DNA of 64,000 nt, from positions 1 to 64,000 of the forward strand of contig JAIBBS010000021.1 of assembly GCA_019694555.1 (NCBI GenBank). Direction: 5' to 3'. Source of the DNA: Nannocystaceae bacterium. GTDB taxonomy: Bacteria; Myxococcota_A; Polyangia; Nannocystales; Nannocystaceae. Numbering within the stretch: position 1 is the first letter of the stretch; each line of letters begins with the position of its first letter. The notes under the pieces were generated by a model. It ran no database searches. It had not been told where the DNA came from and was given only the letters and a program-made list of their open reading frames with translations. Positions 25,793 through 37,020 of the stretch are shown one piece after another. A program made the translations under genes and the position numbers.

Positions 25793-27733
25793 TCAGTGGC
25801 CGGCGGCGGGCTTGTTGTCCGTGGGCGCGGCGGCGGGGCGGCCGGCCGCGGGCGCGGCAGGCTCGGCGGCCGCGGGTGGGGCCGCAGCGGCAGGCGCCGC
25901 AGGCTTGGCGCCCGCCTCGGCGACGGGCTTGTCGGTGGCGGCCGGGGCCGGCGCGGACGGGGTCAGCGCGTAGACCACGAACGCCGTGAGCACGATGTTC
26001 GCGATCGACAGCGGCAGCAGGCCCTTCCAGCCCAGGCTCATCAGCTGGTCGTAGCGGAAGCGCGGCAGCGTCCAGCGGATGAGCAGCTGCAGCCAGCACA
26101 GACCCAGGACCTTGAGGCCCCACGTCAGCAGGCCCACGGCGACCACCGCGACGTGCGGCAGCGCGGTGCCCCAGCCGGTGAACATCGACCACACCGCGAC
26201 GACCAGGTGCATCGTGCCGATCACGACCAGCACCGACGCGACGCCCTCGGCGTGCTTGCTCGCGCGCCAGATCGCCGCGCCGGTCACCGTCAGCGCCACG
26301 CCGGCGCCGGCGAAGAACAGCTGACACGCCAGCGCGCTGGAGAAGCCGTGCGCGCCGAGGATGCCCAGCGGCAGGTTCCAGCCGCCCAGGAACAGCGTCG
26401 TGACCATCGCGGACACGAACACCACCTCGATGAACTCGCCGAGGTAGAACAGGCCGAAGCGCATGCCCGAGTACTCGATGAAGTAGCCGATGATCTCGGA
26501 CTCACCCTCGGGCAGGTCGAACGGCGCGCGCTTGGTCTCGGCGATCGCGGCGGTGAAGAACAGCACGAACGCCAGCGGCTGCAGCACCACGCCCCAGTAG
26601 GCGGCCTCTTGCGCCTTGACCAGCGCGTGCGGCTCGAGCGTGCCGTAGACCAGCAGCGCGCCGACGATGGTCATGCCGATCGCGACCTCGTACGAGATCA
26701 TCTGCGCCGAGGCGCGCAGGCTGCCGAGCACGGCCCACTTGTTGTAGCTGGACCAGCCCGCCAACGTGGTGCCGTAGGTCGCCAGCGAGGCGATGGCGAA
26801 GTAGTAGAGCAGACCGACGTCGATCTGCGCGATCTGCAGCGGCGTGCCGCCGCGACCGGCGGCGCACTGGTCGACGTCGGCCTGGCTCAGCGAGTCGAAC
26901 ATGTGGCCGTAGCACAGCGCATCGCCGAACGGCACGATGGCGAAGACCACGATCGCGGGCACGAACGCCAGCAGCGGCGCGAGGGTGTACAGCGCGCGGT
27001 GGGCCCGGCGCGGCACGAAGTCCTCCTTGAACAGCATCTTGAGGCCGTCGGTCGCGATGTGGAGCAGGCCCCACGCGCGCAGCGTGAAGTTGCCGACCGA
27101 GATCCGCGCCATGTTGGGACCGACGCGGTCCTGCATCATCGCGCTCTGCTTGCGCTCCATCCACGTCAGCAGCGACGCGAGCGGCATGATGAACGCCAGC
27201 ACCAGCGCCAGCACCTTGATCAGCGCCGGCCACAGGTACGTCGACGTCCACGACGGCGACTCCAGCGACAGCGGCACCGTCGCGGTGGTGCCCGAGGCGC
27301 GGAAGCTCAGGTACGCCGAGCCCGGGCGGTAGTCGTTGGGCCCGATCTCGGGCAGCTCCTCGCGGCTCTCGACCACCGAGCCGTGCACCGGCTCACCGGG
27401 GCCGCGCAGCGACGCCGCGTCGACCGCGACGCGCAGCGTGGTGCGATCGCCGGGGCGCAGCACCCCGGCCTGCATCGGATCGACGAGGCTGAACGAGGCC
27501 CAGTCCGCGCCCTCGATGCGGAAGTCGCCGATCGCCACCGGCTTCTCGGAGGTGTTGACGATCGCGACCTCGACCGGACCGGTGGTGGGGTGGAAGATGA
27601 CCTGCAGCGGTTCGGTCCGCACCGACGCCGCGGCGCGCGTCGCCGACGGTGGATCGGCGCAGGCGGTGGGTCCGAGCAGGCCGACCAGGACGAGCAGCAG
27701 GAGCGCGAGCAGGCGGTGGGCGTGGGCGTGCAT
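25793..27733 (-). CDS. nuoH: NADH-quinone oxidoreductase subunit H fused to an N-terminal export-type domain
   Basis: Membrane-arm subunit of complex I at the quinone entry site. The core is recognised by TWMERKQSAMMQDRVGPNMA, FKEDFVPRRAHR and AETKRAPFDLPEGESE. Family members are usually about 330-430 residues; this one has 646. Residues 1-25 look like a signal peptide with a lipobox-like GPTAC (Cys25). Residues about 35-155 form a beta-rich Ig/ASH-like domain (PVEVAIVNTSEKPVAIGDFRI). After the normal core there is an added pair of hydrophobic helices (about 490-560), and the C-terminus is Ala/Pro-rich. No stop or alternative start separates the parts. The stop of nuoG is only 3 bases before this start. 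Confidence 0.9.
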   Translation of the reverse strand: MHAHAHRLLALLLLVLVGLLGPTACADPPSATRAAASVRTEPLQVIFHPTTGPVEVAIVNTSEKPVAIGDFRIEGADWASFSLVDPMQAGVLRPGDRTTLRVAVDAASLRGPGEPVHGSVVESREELPEIGPNDYRPGSAYLSFRASGTTATVPLSLESPSWTSTYLWPALIKVLALVLAFIMPLASLLTWMERKQSAMMQDRVGPNMARISVGNFTLRAWGLLHIATDGLKMLFKEDFVPRRAHRALYTLAPLLAFVPAIVVFAIVPFGDALCYGHMFDSLSQADVDQCAAGRGGTPLQIAQIDVGLLYYFAIASLATYGTTLAGWSSYNKWAVLGSLRASAQMISYEVAIGMTIVGALLVYGTLEPHALVKAQEAAYWGVVLQPLAFVLFFTAAIAETKRAPFDLPEGESEIIGYFIEYSGMRFGLFYLGEFIEVVFVSAMVTTLFLGGWNLPLGILGAHGFSSALACQLFFAGAGVALTVTGAAIWRASKHAEGVASVLVVIGTMHLVVAVWSMFTGWGTALPHVAVVAVGLLTWGLKVLGLCWLQLLIRWTLPRFRYDQLMSLGWKGLLPLSIANIVLTAFVVYALTPSAPAPAATDKPVAEAGAKPAAPAAAAPPAAAEPAAPAAGRPAAAPTDNKPAAGH

Positions 27734-27736
27734 GGT

Positions 27737-29470
<1,734 letters not shown>

Positions 29471-29501
29471 GGTCGGGAGTCTCGCGAGGTCGGAAGCGGC
29501 A

Positions 29502-30809
29502 TCAGCGGTCGCACTCGCCGCCGATCATGTTGATCGAGCCGAAGATGGGCACCACATCCGCGATGTTGGAGCCGAGGATCATCTGGCGCAGCGCGGCGGT
29601 GGTGTAGAAGCACGGCGGACGGCAGCGGTTCTTGTACGGGCGGCCCGAGCCGTCGCTGACGATGTAGAACCCCAGCTCGCCGTTGCCGCCCTCGGTGTAG
29701 CTGTAGGCCTCGCCCTCGGGCACGCGCAGGCCGTCCATGATGTGCTTGAAGTGGGCGATCATGCCCTCGATCGAGTTGTAGACCTCGCGCTTGGCCGGCA
29801 ACGCGATCAGCGGATCGTCGACGATGACGGCGCCGGGTGGGATCTGCACCAAGGCCTGCTCGACGATGCGCAGCGACTGCTCCATCTCCTCGATGCGCAC
29901 CAGGTAGCGCGCGAGGTTGTCGCAGCCGTCGGCGATCGGCACGTCGAAGTCGAAGTGCTCGTAGACCGAGTACGGATGGTCCTTGCGCACGTCGTAGGCG
30001 ATGCCGCAGCCGCGCAGGCACGGGCCGGTGATGCCGTAGCTGATCGCGTCCTCGGCGGAGATGAAGCCCACGCCCTCCATGCGATCGAGGAAGATGCGGT
30101 TGCGCTCGACCAGCCGGCGGATGTCCGCGACCAGGCCGCGGATCTTGGTCATCTTCACGCGGGCCTTGTCCTCGAAGTCCGCGGTCAGATCCCAGGCCAC
30201 GCCGCCGATGCGGCAGTAGCTGTGGGTCATGCGCGCGCCCGAGACGTCCTCGAGCAGCTCCCAGATGTGCTCGCGCGCGCGGTTGCCCCAGAAGAACGCC
30301 GTGAGCCCGCCGAGCTCGGCCAGCGACGCGGTGATGCAGGTGATGTGGTCGGCCACGCGCGAGAGCTCGCCGACGATCACGCGGATGTACTCCGCGCGCT
30401 CGGGGATCTGCGCGGTGATGCCCAGCAGCTTCTCCACCGCCATGGCGAAGCCGACGTTGTTGAGCATCGGCGAGACGTAGTTGAGCCGGTCGACGTACGG
30501 GAAGATCTGCGTGTACGTCGCGCCTTCGCTCTCCTTCTCGAAGCCACGGTGGAGGTAGCCGACCTGCACGTCGGCGTCCTTGATGGTCTCGCCGTCGATG
30601 CGCAGCACCACGCGCACGGTGCCGTGCATCGCGGGATGCGACGGGCCCATGTTCACGATGAGCTCGTCGGTGGGCAGGCGCTCGGCCTGATCGGCGAACG
30701 CTTGCATCGACGGGGACAGCGACAGCTCGCCGGCCTGACGGCCCTTGGCGTCGTAGGTCTCGGCAGCGTTCTGGGCCAGCGGGCGCGCGGGGGTGGTGGG
30801 TGCGCTCAT
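29502..30809 (-). CDS. nuoD: NADH-quinone oxidoreductase subunit D
   Basis: The 49-kDa-type subunit lining the quinone pocket, 435 residues. Conserved segments include NMGPSHPAMHGTVRV, VGYLHRGFEK, CRIGGVAWDL and GELGFYIVSDGSGRPYK. A short N-terminal extension precedes the core. ATG 30809 is preceded by GAGGAACC. It lies 17 bases after nuoC. Expected length and motifs are complete. Confidence 0.95.
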   Translation of the reverse strand: MSAPTTPARPLAQNAAETYDAKGRQAGELSLSPSMQAFADQAERLPTDELIVNMGPSHPAMHGTVRVVLRIDGETIKDADVQVGYLHRGFEKESEGATYTQIFPYVDRLNYVSPMLNNVGFAMAVEKLLGITAQIPERAEYIRVIVGELSRVADHITCITASLAELGGLTAFFWGNRAREHIWELLEDVSGARMTHSYCRIGGVAWDLTADFEDKARVKMTKIRGLVADIRRLVERNRIFLDRMEGVGFISAEDAISYGITGPCLRGCGIAYDVRKDHPYSVYEHFDFDVPIADGCDNLARYLVRIEEMEQSLRIVEQALVQIPPGAVIVDDPLIALPAKREVYNSIEGMIAHFKHIMDGLRVPEGEAYSYTEGGNGELGFYIVSDGSGRPYKNRCRPPCFYTTAALRQMILGSNIADVVPIFGSINMIGGECDR

Positions 30810-30826
30810 GGTTCCTCGGGGCGGGC

Positions 30827-31374
30827 TCAGCTCACGCGGCGATCGTGGCTGTCGGGCAGAAGGCGCGTGGTCTGATCGTCGGTCGCGGGCGCATCGGGGC
30901 GCCGGATGAGCGGCTGCCGCCCGTTCTGCGGGTAGTCCTTGCGCAGCGGGTGGCCGACGAACTCGTCGTACATGAGGATGCGGCGCAGATCGGGGTGGCC
31001 CTCGAAGCGCACGCCGTAGAGGTCCCACGCCTCGCGCTCGGCCCAGTTCGCGGCGTGCCACAGGCTGCACGCGCTGGGCACCCAGCACTGCTCCTCGCCG
31101 TCGTCGATGCGGACCTTGATGCGCAGGCGATGTTTGTGGACCAGGCTGTACAGCTGGTAGACGACCTCGAAGCGCGGCTGCTGGCCGAGGTAGTCGACCA
31201 CGGTCAGATCCGACAGCATGTTCATCTTGGTGTCGGCGTGGTCGCGCAGCAGCGTGAGCACGTCGAGCAGGTGATCGCGGTGCACCACGGCGATCTCGTC
31301 ACCGACGTGGCTGCCGCTCTCGACCAGCGCCGCGGCGCGCTCGCGGTGGAGGAAATCGAGCAATCGCTGGGCCA

Positions 31375-31375
<1 letters not shown>
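30827..31375 (-). CDS. nuoC: NADH-quinone oxidoreductase subunit C
   Basis: The 30-kDa-type subunit of 182 residues. It carries the family signature EREAWDLYGVRFEGHPDLRR and ends with HPLRKDYPQ plus a short tail. The ATG shares its A with the nuoB stop (TGATG), so translation is coupled to nuoB. It is a separate gene here, not fused to nuoD as in some bacteria. Confidence 0.94.
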
Positions 31376-31965
<590 letters not shown>

Positions 31966-32042
31966 GGGATCCTCCGTCGTTCGGTGAGGGGCCGGGGGTT
32001 GGGGCATCGGCGGTGGGCTCGTGCTCGTCCGCCGCTTCGGGA

Positions 32043-32447
32043 TCACGCCCAGTCGAGCGCACGCTTGCGCCACACGTAGGCGAGCGCGAGGACCAACACG
32101 ACCAGGAAGACCAGCATCTCGACGAGCCCGAACAGACTCGCACCGCTGGTGCACACGCCGGCGGCGTCGAGCGCCCCGGTACACGAGAGCTCGCGGAACA
32201 GCGATGCCCACGGGTAGAGGAACGCGACCTCGATGTCGAACACGAGGAAGAGAATCGCGACCTGGTAGAACTTCACGCTGAACTTCACGCGCGGGCTGCC
32301 GATGGGCTCGCTGCCGCACTCGAAGGGCTCGTCCTTGATGGCCGAGGTCCGCTTGGGACCCAGGACCATCGTCAGACCGAGCATCAGCGCGCCGAAACCG
32401 ACCGCGAAGATCACGAACACGAGCGCGGGGAGGTACGAGGCAGCCAT
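32043..32447 (-). CDS. nuoA: NADH-quinone oxidoreductase subunit A
   Basis: Small membrane subunit of 134 residues with three helices and the conserved loop EPFECGSEP. FYQVAILFLVFDIEVAFLYPW is the second conserved segment. A short insertion with two cysteines (SCTGALDAAGVCTSG) sits in the loop before the third helix. It is the first gene of the nuoABCDGHI operon, with nuoB starting 77 bases later. A promoter should lie in 32448-32550; a tgatacac sequence there is only a weak candidate. Confidence 0.94.
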   Translation of the reverse strand: MAASYLPALVFVIFAVGFGALMLGLTMVLGPKRTSAIKDEPFECGSEPIGSPRVKFSVKFYQVAILFLVFDIEVAFLYPWASLFRELSCTGALDAAGVCTSGASLFGLVEMLVFLVVLVLALAYVWRKRALDWA

Positions 32448-32550
32448 CGAGGAGCGTTGCGCCCGGGGTGTATCACAGCCGGAGCAAGCGCGCGATGGCG
32501 CCCGAGCGCGCGGATGCAGCCCGGGCGGGCCCGCGGCGGCGGCGTCGATG

Positions 32551-32570
32551 CCCGGTCCCGCGGGACCGGG
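32551..32570 (-). terminator. Perfect 20-bp palindrome after macro-domain gene
   Basis: CCCGGTCCCGCGGGACCGGG is its own reverse complement and begins 6 bases after the macro-domain gene stop. It can form a GC-rich hairpin separating that gene from the nuo operon; there is no T-tract. Confidence 0.45.
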
Positions 32571-32576
32571 GGGCTG

Positions 32577-33113
32577 CTAGGCGGTCCCCTCGATGGCCAT
32601 CTCGAACACCTCGACCTCGTCGGCGTCCTTGGCCATGAAGACCACCCGCAGCGGCTTGTCGCCGCGCCATGCGCGAAACTCGCTGTGGATCGCGCGCGCG
32701 GCCTCTTCGGCCGGGATCCCGGTCTCGAACGCACCCATCAGGGGCATCGCGACCGACGTGAAGCCCTTGACCTGGCAGGCGACGATCACCGCGGCCGTGG
32801 CCCGCAGGATGTCCTCGACCTGCACCCGGCCGCCCGGCTCCTCGGTGTTGGGCACGTGGATGAGGTGCTTGGCCTTCATCTTGCCGGCGTGGGTCACGAA
32901 CGCGGCCCCGATGGCCAGCGGCGTGTGCTCGCGGACCAGGGTCTCGACGTCGCCCCCTGCCAGCTCGCGGATCTTGGCCGCGGGGTAGAAGGACATGTTG
33001 CCTGCGGAATTGGTGGGGCAGACGAACGCGTCGACCTCGACCTCATCCCAGGGATCCGTGCAGATCTGCAGCGTGAGGTGGTCGGCGTTCTCCACGGGCG
33101 GGTCGTTCCTCAT
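32577..33113 (-). CDS. Macro-domain protein (ADP-ribose binding)
   Basis: A 178-residue single-domain protein. The fold is indicated by VDAFVCPTNSAGNM (the macro-domain V-N-A-A-N-type strand, here with C-P-T-N-S), GGDVETLV, the glycine-containing loop PLAIGAAFVTHAG, HLIHVPN and SVAMPLMGAFETGIP. Macro domains bind or hydrolyse ADP-ribose derivatives, including ADP-ribose on proteins. The changed first loop makes catalysis uncertain. It stands between cdnL and nuoA on the same strand, 53 bases after cdnL. Confidence 0.82.
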   Translation of the reverse strand: MRNDPPVENADHLTLQICTDPWDEVEVDAFVCPTNSAGNMSFYPAAKIRELAGGDVETLVREHTPLAIGAAFVTHAGKMKAKHLIHVPNTEEPGGRVQVEDILRATAAVIVACQVKGFTSVAMPLMGAFETGIPAEEAARAIHSEFRAWRGDKPLRVVFMAKDADEVEVFEMAIEGTA

Positions 33114-33166
33114 GGCCCTGACTCTGGCCCCTCGCGCGCAGGGCGAGGGCGCAGCCGCGGAGGTTG

Positions 33167-33658
33167 CTAGTTCTTGAACATCGAGTCCAGCTCTTTTGCG
33201 ACCTGGTCCTCGCTGGCGGCGCGCGCGACGGACAGCTCCTTGACCAGCAGGTCACGGGCGGTGCGCAGCATCTGCTTCTCGCTGTGGGACAGCTGCTTGG
33301 TCTGCTTGAGCAGGGACAGGTCGCGGTAGACCTCGCCGACCTCGAAGAGCGAGCCCGTGCGGATCTTCTCCATGAACCCGCGATGGCGGCGGTTCCAGGT
33401 CTGGCGGTCGCACGGGACCTCGTGGTCCCGCAGCAGCTCGAACAGCTCGTCCACCTCGGCCTCGTCCGCCACCGGGCGCATGCCGTTCTCCGCGGCCTTG
33501 TGCACCGGCACGATGATCTTGAGGCCCGAGCCCATCACGCGCAGGTGATAGAAGGACAGGTCATTGCCGCCGACGGTCTTCTTCTCGACCGCCACGACGT
33601 CTGCGACGCCGTGGGTGGGGTAGACCGACTTGTCTCCGACGCGAAACGAGGGCTCCAT
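33167..33658 (-). CDS. cdnL: CdnL/CarD-family transcription regulator
   Basis: A 163-residue protein. The N-terminal Tudor-type domain (RVGDKSVYPTHGVADVVAVE) is the RNA-polymerase beta-subunit-binding part of CarD-family proteins, and the C-terminal half is the helical DNA-contacting part (FMEKIRTGSLFEVGEVYRDL). It has no HMGA-like tail, so it corresponds to the CdnL type, which stabilises open complexes at promoters in Myxococcus, mycobacteria and others. ATG 33658 has AGGAG about 10 bases upstream. A good sigma-54-type promoter lies at 33703-33718. Confidence 0.9.
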   Translation of the reverse strand: MEPSFRVGDKSVYPTHGVADVVAVEKKTVGGNDLSFYHLRVMGSGLKIIVPVHKAAENGMRPVADEAEVDELFELLRDHEVPCDRQTWNRRHRGFMEKIRTGSLFEVGEVYRDLSLLKQTKQLSHSEKQMLRTARDLLVKELSVARAASEDQVAKELDSMFKN

Positions 33659-33702
33659 CGGTGGCTCTCCTGAACGGGCGATGCGCCCGGCGCCGCCCGT
33701 TG

Positions 33703-33718
33703 AGCAAGTTCCATGCCT
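33703..33718 (-). promoter_or_regulatory. Candidate sigma-54 promoter of cdnL
   Basis: The minus strand reads AGGCATGGAACTTGCT, matching the consensus TGGCACGGNNNTTGCW at all fixed positions but two, with the required GG-N10-GC spacing. Transcription would start about 33690, leaving a leader of about 30 bases that includes the AGGAG site. No activator gene is adjacent. Confidence 0.5.
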
Positions 33719-33864
33719 CGATGTAGGACTGGGGCGCATACCCGAAAACAGCTGCGCCGCAGGGCCGGAGTCGGCGGCGAGCCCGCGCCGCGGGCAGCGC
33801 CTGGCAACCCCCGTAGCCAAGGCGCCGCCGGGGCCCCGGCAACTGCAGTAGCCACCGAGGCTGC

Positions 33865-34512
33865 CTACTCGAGCCCGGTGATCGTCCAGCCGCGGGGGGT
33901 CTGCTCGAGGGTCAGCACCCGCTGGGGTTCGTAGCGCAGCTGCGCGCGGGAGAGATCGTCGCTGAGCTCGATCGCGCCGGGGACCTCGAGCGCGGCCTCG
34001 ATCGCGTCCACCCGCGCCGCGAAGTCCTCGCGCATGCGCCCGGCGAGCTCGTCGGACAGGTAGCGCTGCGCGCCGCCGAGCTCCGCGCGTGCGATCGCGG
34101 CGAGGAAGCCACGGATCGCTTCCGCCGGCGTGCTCGCGCGGGGATCGCCCGGCAGTCCATCGACGACGTACCACTGCTTGCCGATCTTGGCCCAGTGCAG
34201 CACGACGCCGCCCTCGTGCACCGTGGTCGCGCGTCGTGCCACGGCCACACGATCGCGACCCTTGCTGCTGGCGCGCGCGGCTTCGACGATCGCGGCGCGC
34301 TCGGCCGCATCGGCACGCCAGCGCGCCGCGAACGACTCGTACGGCACGCGTCGCCGCAGCTGCGGCGCGAGCAGGGCGTAGGCGGCCTTGGGATCGTCCT
34401 TGGCCAGCGCATCGAGATACGCGGCGCGCACCGCCGCGGGCGAGTGCAGCTCGCGGCCACCGCCGCGGCACGCCGCCAGCACGCACAGCGCCAGCACCCA
34501 CGTGCGCGTCAC
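33865..34512 (-). CDS. Lipoprotein of unknown function
   Basis: A 215-residue protein starting with GTG at 34512, which overlaps the nadB stop as GTGA. The signal peptide TWVLALCVLAAC gives a lipidated Cys followed by RGGG. The mature part is helical and has two similar halves (HSPAAVRAAYLDALAKDDPKAAYALL and EAIRGFLAAIARAELGGAQRYL), like the repeated NTF2/Tim44-type modules of many lipoproteins; this resemblance is by eye only. Coupling to nadB may be positional. Confidence 0.68.
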   Translation of the reverse strand: MTRTWVLALCVLAACRGGGRELHSPAAVRAAYLDALAKDDPKAAYALLAPQLRRRVPYESFAARWRADAAERAAIVEAARASSKGRDRVAVARRATTVHEGGVVLHWAKIGKQWYVVDGLPGDPRASTPAEAIRGFLAAIARAELGGAQRYLSDELAGRMREDFAARVDAIEAALEVPGAIELSDDLSRAQLRYEPQRVLTLEQTPRGWTITGLE

Positions 34513-36110
34513 GGCACCGCCCCCTGACGCTTGGCCAACAGGGTGTCGCGCGCGAACGCGGGCTCGCTGTCGGGATAGTCGAGGTTGTAGTGCAGGCCGC
34601 GGCTCTCGAGCCGCCGCCGCGCGCACTCGATCACCAGGTGGCCCGCGAGCGAGATGTTGCGCAGCTCGAGCAGATCACGGGTCACGCGGTGACGCTGGTA
34701 GTACTCGCGGATCTCCTCGCGGATGAGCTCGATGCGGCGCTTGGCCCGTTCGAGCCGCTTGTTCGAGCGCACGATGCCGACGAAGTTCCACATCGCCGCA
34801 CGGACCTCGCCCCAGTTGGCGCTGACCATCACCGCTTCGTCGGAGTCGACGGTGTCGCCGTCGTTCCACTGCGCGACGTGGCTGGGCGCGCTGCGGCGGA
34901 ACTCGTCGCAGATCTCGGCTGCGCCGGCGGCGAGCACGACCGCCTCGAGCAGGCTGTTGCTGGCCAGGCGGCAGGCGCCGTGCATGCCCGACAGCGCGAC
35001 CTCGCCGGCCGCCAGCAGGCCCGGCACGTCGGTGCGGCCGCGGGTGTCGACCTGCACGCCGCCGCACATGTAGTGCGCCGCGGGCACGACCGGGATCGGC
35101 TGCGTGCGCATGTCGATGCCCAGCTCGAGGCAGCGGCGATGGATCGCAGGGAAGCGCTTGATGACGAAGTCGCCGTCGAGGTGCGTGACGTCGAGGAACA
35201 CGCACGGCTCACCGGTGCGCTTGAGCTCGCCGTCGATCTCGCGCGCGACCACGTCGCGCGGCGCGAGGCTGCCCATCGGGTGACGCCCGTCCATCAGCGC
35301 CGAGCCGTCCTTGCGCCGCAGGATCCCGCCCTCGCCGCGCACCGCCTCGGACACCAGGAAGCTGCCGGCGCCGGGGTGGAACAGGCAGGTCGGGTGGAAC
35401 TGCATGAACTCGAGGTTCCCGACCGTGGCGCCGATGCGATACGCCATCGCGACGCCGTCGGCGGTGGCGACGTCGGGGTTGCTGGTATAGCGATAGATCT
35501 TGCCCGCGCCGCCGGTCGCCAGCAGCGTGACGTCGGCGACGTGGCTGTGGACCTGGCCGCTGGGCACGTCGAGGCTGTAGGCGCCGAAGCATCCGCGGCT
35601 GCCGTCGACCTTCGACCACGACAGCAGATCGATCACCATCTGGTGCGGCAGGATGCGGATGTTGGGGTGGCGCTGCGCCGCGGCGAGCAGGCCGCGGACG
35701 ATCTCGGCGCCGGTGGTGTCGAGGTGGTGCACGACGCGGCGGTGGCTGTGACCGCCCTCGCGACCCAGCGCGAAGCGATCGGCGTCGGGCAGACGATCGA
35801 AGCGCACGCCGTAGACGTTCGCGAGCCGCTCGACCAGCGCGGGGGCGAGCTCCACCGCGTGCTCGACCATGTCGCGATGGCACAGGCCCGCGCCCACGCG
35901 CAGCGTGTCGTCGACGTGCGACGCGACCGAGTCGTCCTCGTCGAACACCGCCGAGATGCCGCCCTGGGCCCACTGCGTGTTGCTGCTCTCGGGGACGGTC
36001 TTGGTCAGCAGCGTGACGCTGTGGCGCTCGGCGACCTCGAGCGCGAAGTAGAGGCCGGCGAGGCCGCTGCCGAGCACGAGCACGTCGCTGCGGTGGATCT
36101 CGTGGGCCAC
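34509..36110 (-). CDS. nadB: L-aspartate oxidase
   Basis: FAD enzyme of 533 residues that oxidises L-aspartate to iminoaspartate, first step of NAD synthesis. The dinucleotide motif VLGSGLAGLYFALE is at residues 11-24. SSNTQWAQGGISAVF, HRRVVHHLDTTGAEI, FMQFHPTCLFHPGA, AAHYMCGGVQVDTRGRTDVP and SNSLLEAVVLA are all typical of the NadB/succinate-dehydrogenase flavoprotein family, and the first favours NadB. The start is a GTG at 36110. nadA and nadC are not next to it. Confidence 0.93.
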   Translation of the reverse strand: MAHEIHRSDVLVLGSGLAGLYFALEVAERHSVTLLTKTVPESSNTQWAQGGISAVFDEDDSVASHVDDTLRVGAGLCHRDMVEHAVELAPALVERLANVYGVRFDRLPDADRFALGREGGHSHRRVVHHLDTTGAEIVRGLLAAAQRHPNIRILPHQMVIDLLSWSKVDGSRGCFGAYSLDVPSGQVHSHVADVTLLATGGAGKIYRYTSNPDVATADGVAMAYRIGATVGNLEFMQFHPTCLFHPGAGSFLVSEAVRGEGGILRRKDGSALMDGRHPMGSLAPRDVVAREIDGELKRTGEPCVFLDVTHLDGDFVIKRFPAIHRRCLELGIDMRTQPIPVVPAAHYMCGGVQVDTRGRTDVPGLLAAGEVALSGMHGACRLASNSLLEAVVLAAGAAEICDEFRRSAPSHVAQWNDGDTVDSDEAVMVSANWGEVRAAMWNFVGIVRSNKRLERAKRRIELIREEIREYYQRHRVTRDLLELRNISLAGHLVIECARRRLESRGLHYNLDYPDSEPAFARDTLLAKRQGAVP

Positions 36111-36124
36111 GGGGGGTGCGCGGG

Positions 36125-36130
36125 ACTCTA
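36125..36130 (-). promoter_or_regulatory. TAGAGT -10-like box of nadB
   Basis: TAGAGT on the minus strand lies 14 bases before the GTG start of nadB. No Shine-Dalgarno sequence is present between them. Confidence 0.3.
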
Positions 36131-36235
36131 GCAGGATGATCCGCGCGCGCGGTCACGGCCGGTGGCCGGCACCGCCGGCGCCGCCTTGGACCCCGCGGAT
36201 TGCCCGAGATCGTGCGCCGCGACCCCGCGGCGGGC

Positions 36236-36241
36236 TATGCT
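36236..36241 (+). promoter_or_regulatory. TATGCT -10-like box of transglycosylase gene
   Basis: TATGCT ends 6 bases before the GTG at 36248, the spacing expected for a transcript that begins at the start codon. Confidence 0.45.
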
Positions 36242-36247
36242 GCCGGG

Positions 36248-36943
36248 GTGCGTGCCACCGCAGCCGTGCTCGCGACCGTGCTGGCGTCCGTGACGCCCGG
36301 GGACGCCGTGGCCCGCGGCAACCGCAACAACTACTGGCGCTACGTCGACGGCGACGGGACCATCCACGTGACCAACCTGCCGGGCAAGCGGCAGGGCGGC
36401 TGGCAGCTGTGGAAGAGCCTGCCGGGCAACGCGACGCCCGAGCGCGGCGGTGCGCCGCGGCGCCCGGCCGACGACGAGCCGGTGGCGCTGGGCGCCGAGC
36501 GCTTCCACCGCTACGACAGCCTCATCCGCACGGCGTCGTCGCGCTATCAGCTGCCCGAGTCGCTGCTGCGCGCGGTGATCCACACCGAGTCGAACTACAA
36601 TCCCTCGGCGGTCTCGCGCGCGGGCGCCATGGGCTTGATGCAGCTGATGCCCAAGACCGCGCGGACGCTGGGCGTGCGCGAGGCCTTCGATCCGGCGCAG
36701 AACATCCACGGCGGTGCGCGCTACCTGCGGCTGCTCGCGAACCGCTACGGCGGTGACATGGTGCTGGTGCTCGCGGCCTACAACGCGGGCGCCGGCAACG
36801 TCGAGAAGTACGGCGGCGTGCCGCCGTTCGAGGAGACCCGCGCCTACGTGCGCTCGGTGCTGCGGCGCTTCTACGCCTACGAGCGCCAGGCCGGCGAGGC
36901 CTCGGCGCTGCGACGGGCGCCCGCGCGGCACCTCGCGGAGTGA
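36248..36943 (+). CDS. Lytic transglycosylase with N-terminal DUF4124-like segment
   Basis: A 231-residue exported muramidase-type enzyme. A signal peptide (ATAAVLATVLASVTPGDAVA) is followed by YWRYVDGDGTIHVTNLPG, which resembles the small DUF4124 module. The SLT domain has the catalytic Glu in LLRAVIHTESNYNPSAVS, then AGAMGLMQLMPKTA and VLVLAAYNAGAGNV. It cleaves peptidoglycan to anhydro-muropeptides. GTG 36248 is chosen because a TATGCT box lies 6 bases upstream and the signal peptide begins there. Confidence 0.9.
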   Translation: MRATAAVLATVLASVTPGDAVARGNRNNYWRYVDGDGTIHVTNLPGKRQGGWQLWKSLPGNATPERGGAPRRPADDEPVALGAERFHRYDSLIRTASSRYQLPESLLRAVIHTESNYNPSAVSRAGAMGLMQLMPKTARTLGVREAFDPAQNIHGGARYLRLLANRYGGDMVLVLAAYNAGAGNVEKYGGVPPFEETRAYVRSVLRRFYAYERQAGEASALRRAPARHLAE

Positions 36944-37003
36944 TGCCGGCGACGCGGCGCCTCGTGGCCGCGCCGCGACGCCGCGGGCTGCGTGCAAATG
37001 CGG

Positions 37004-37009
37004 TAGGCT
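37004..37009 (+). promoter_or_regulatory. TAGGCT -10-like box of AIM24-like gene
   Basis: TAGGCT ends 11 bases before the GTG at 37021, with no Shine-Dalgarno sequence. Confidence 0.3.
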
Positions 37010-37020
37010 GCCGACCGCAC

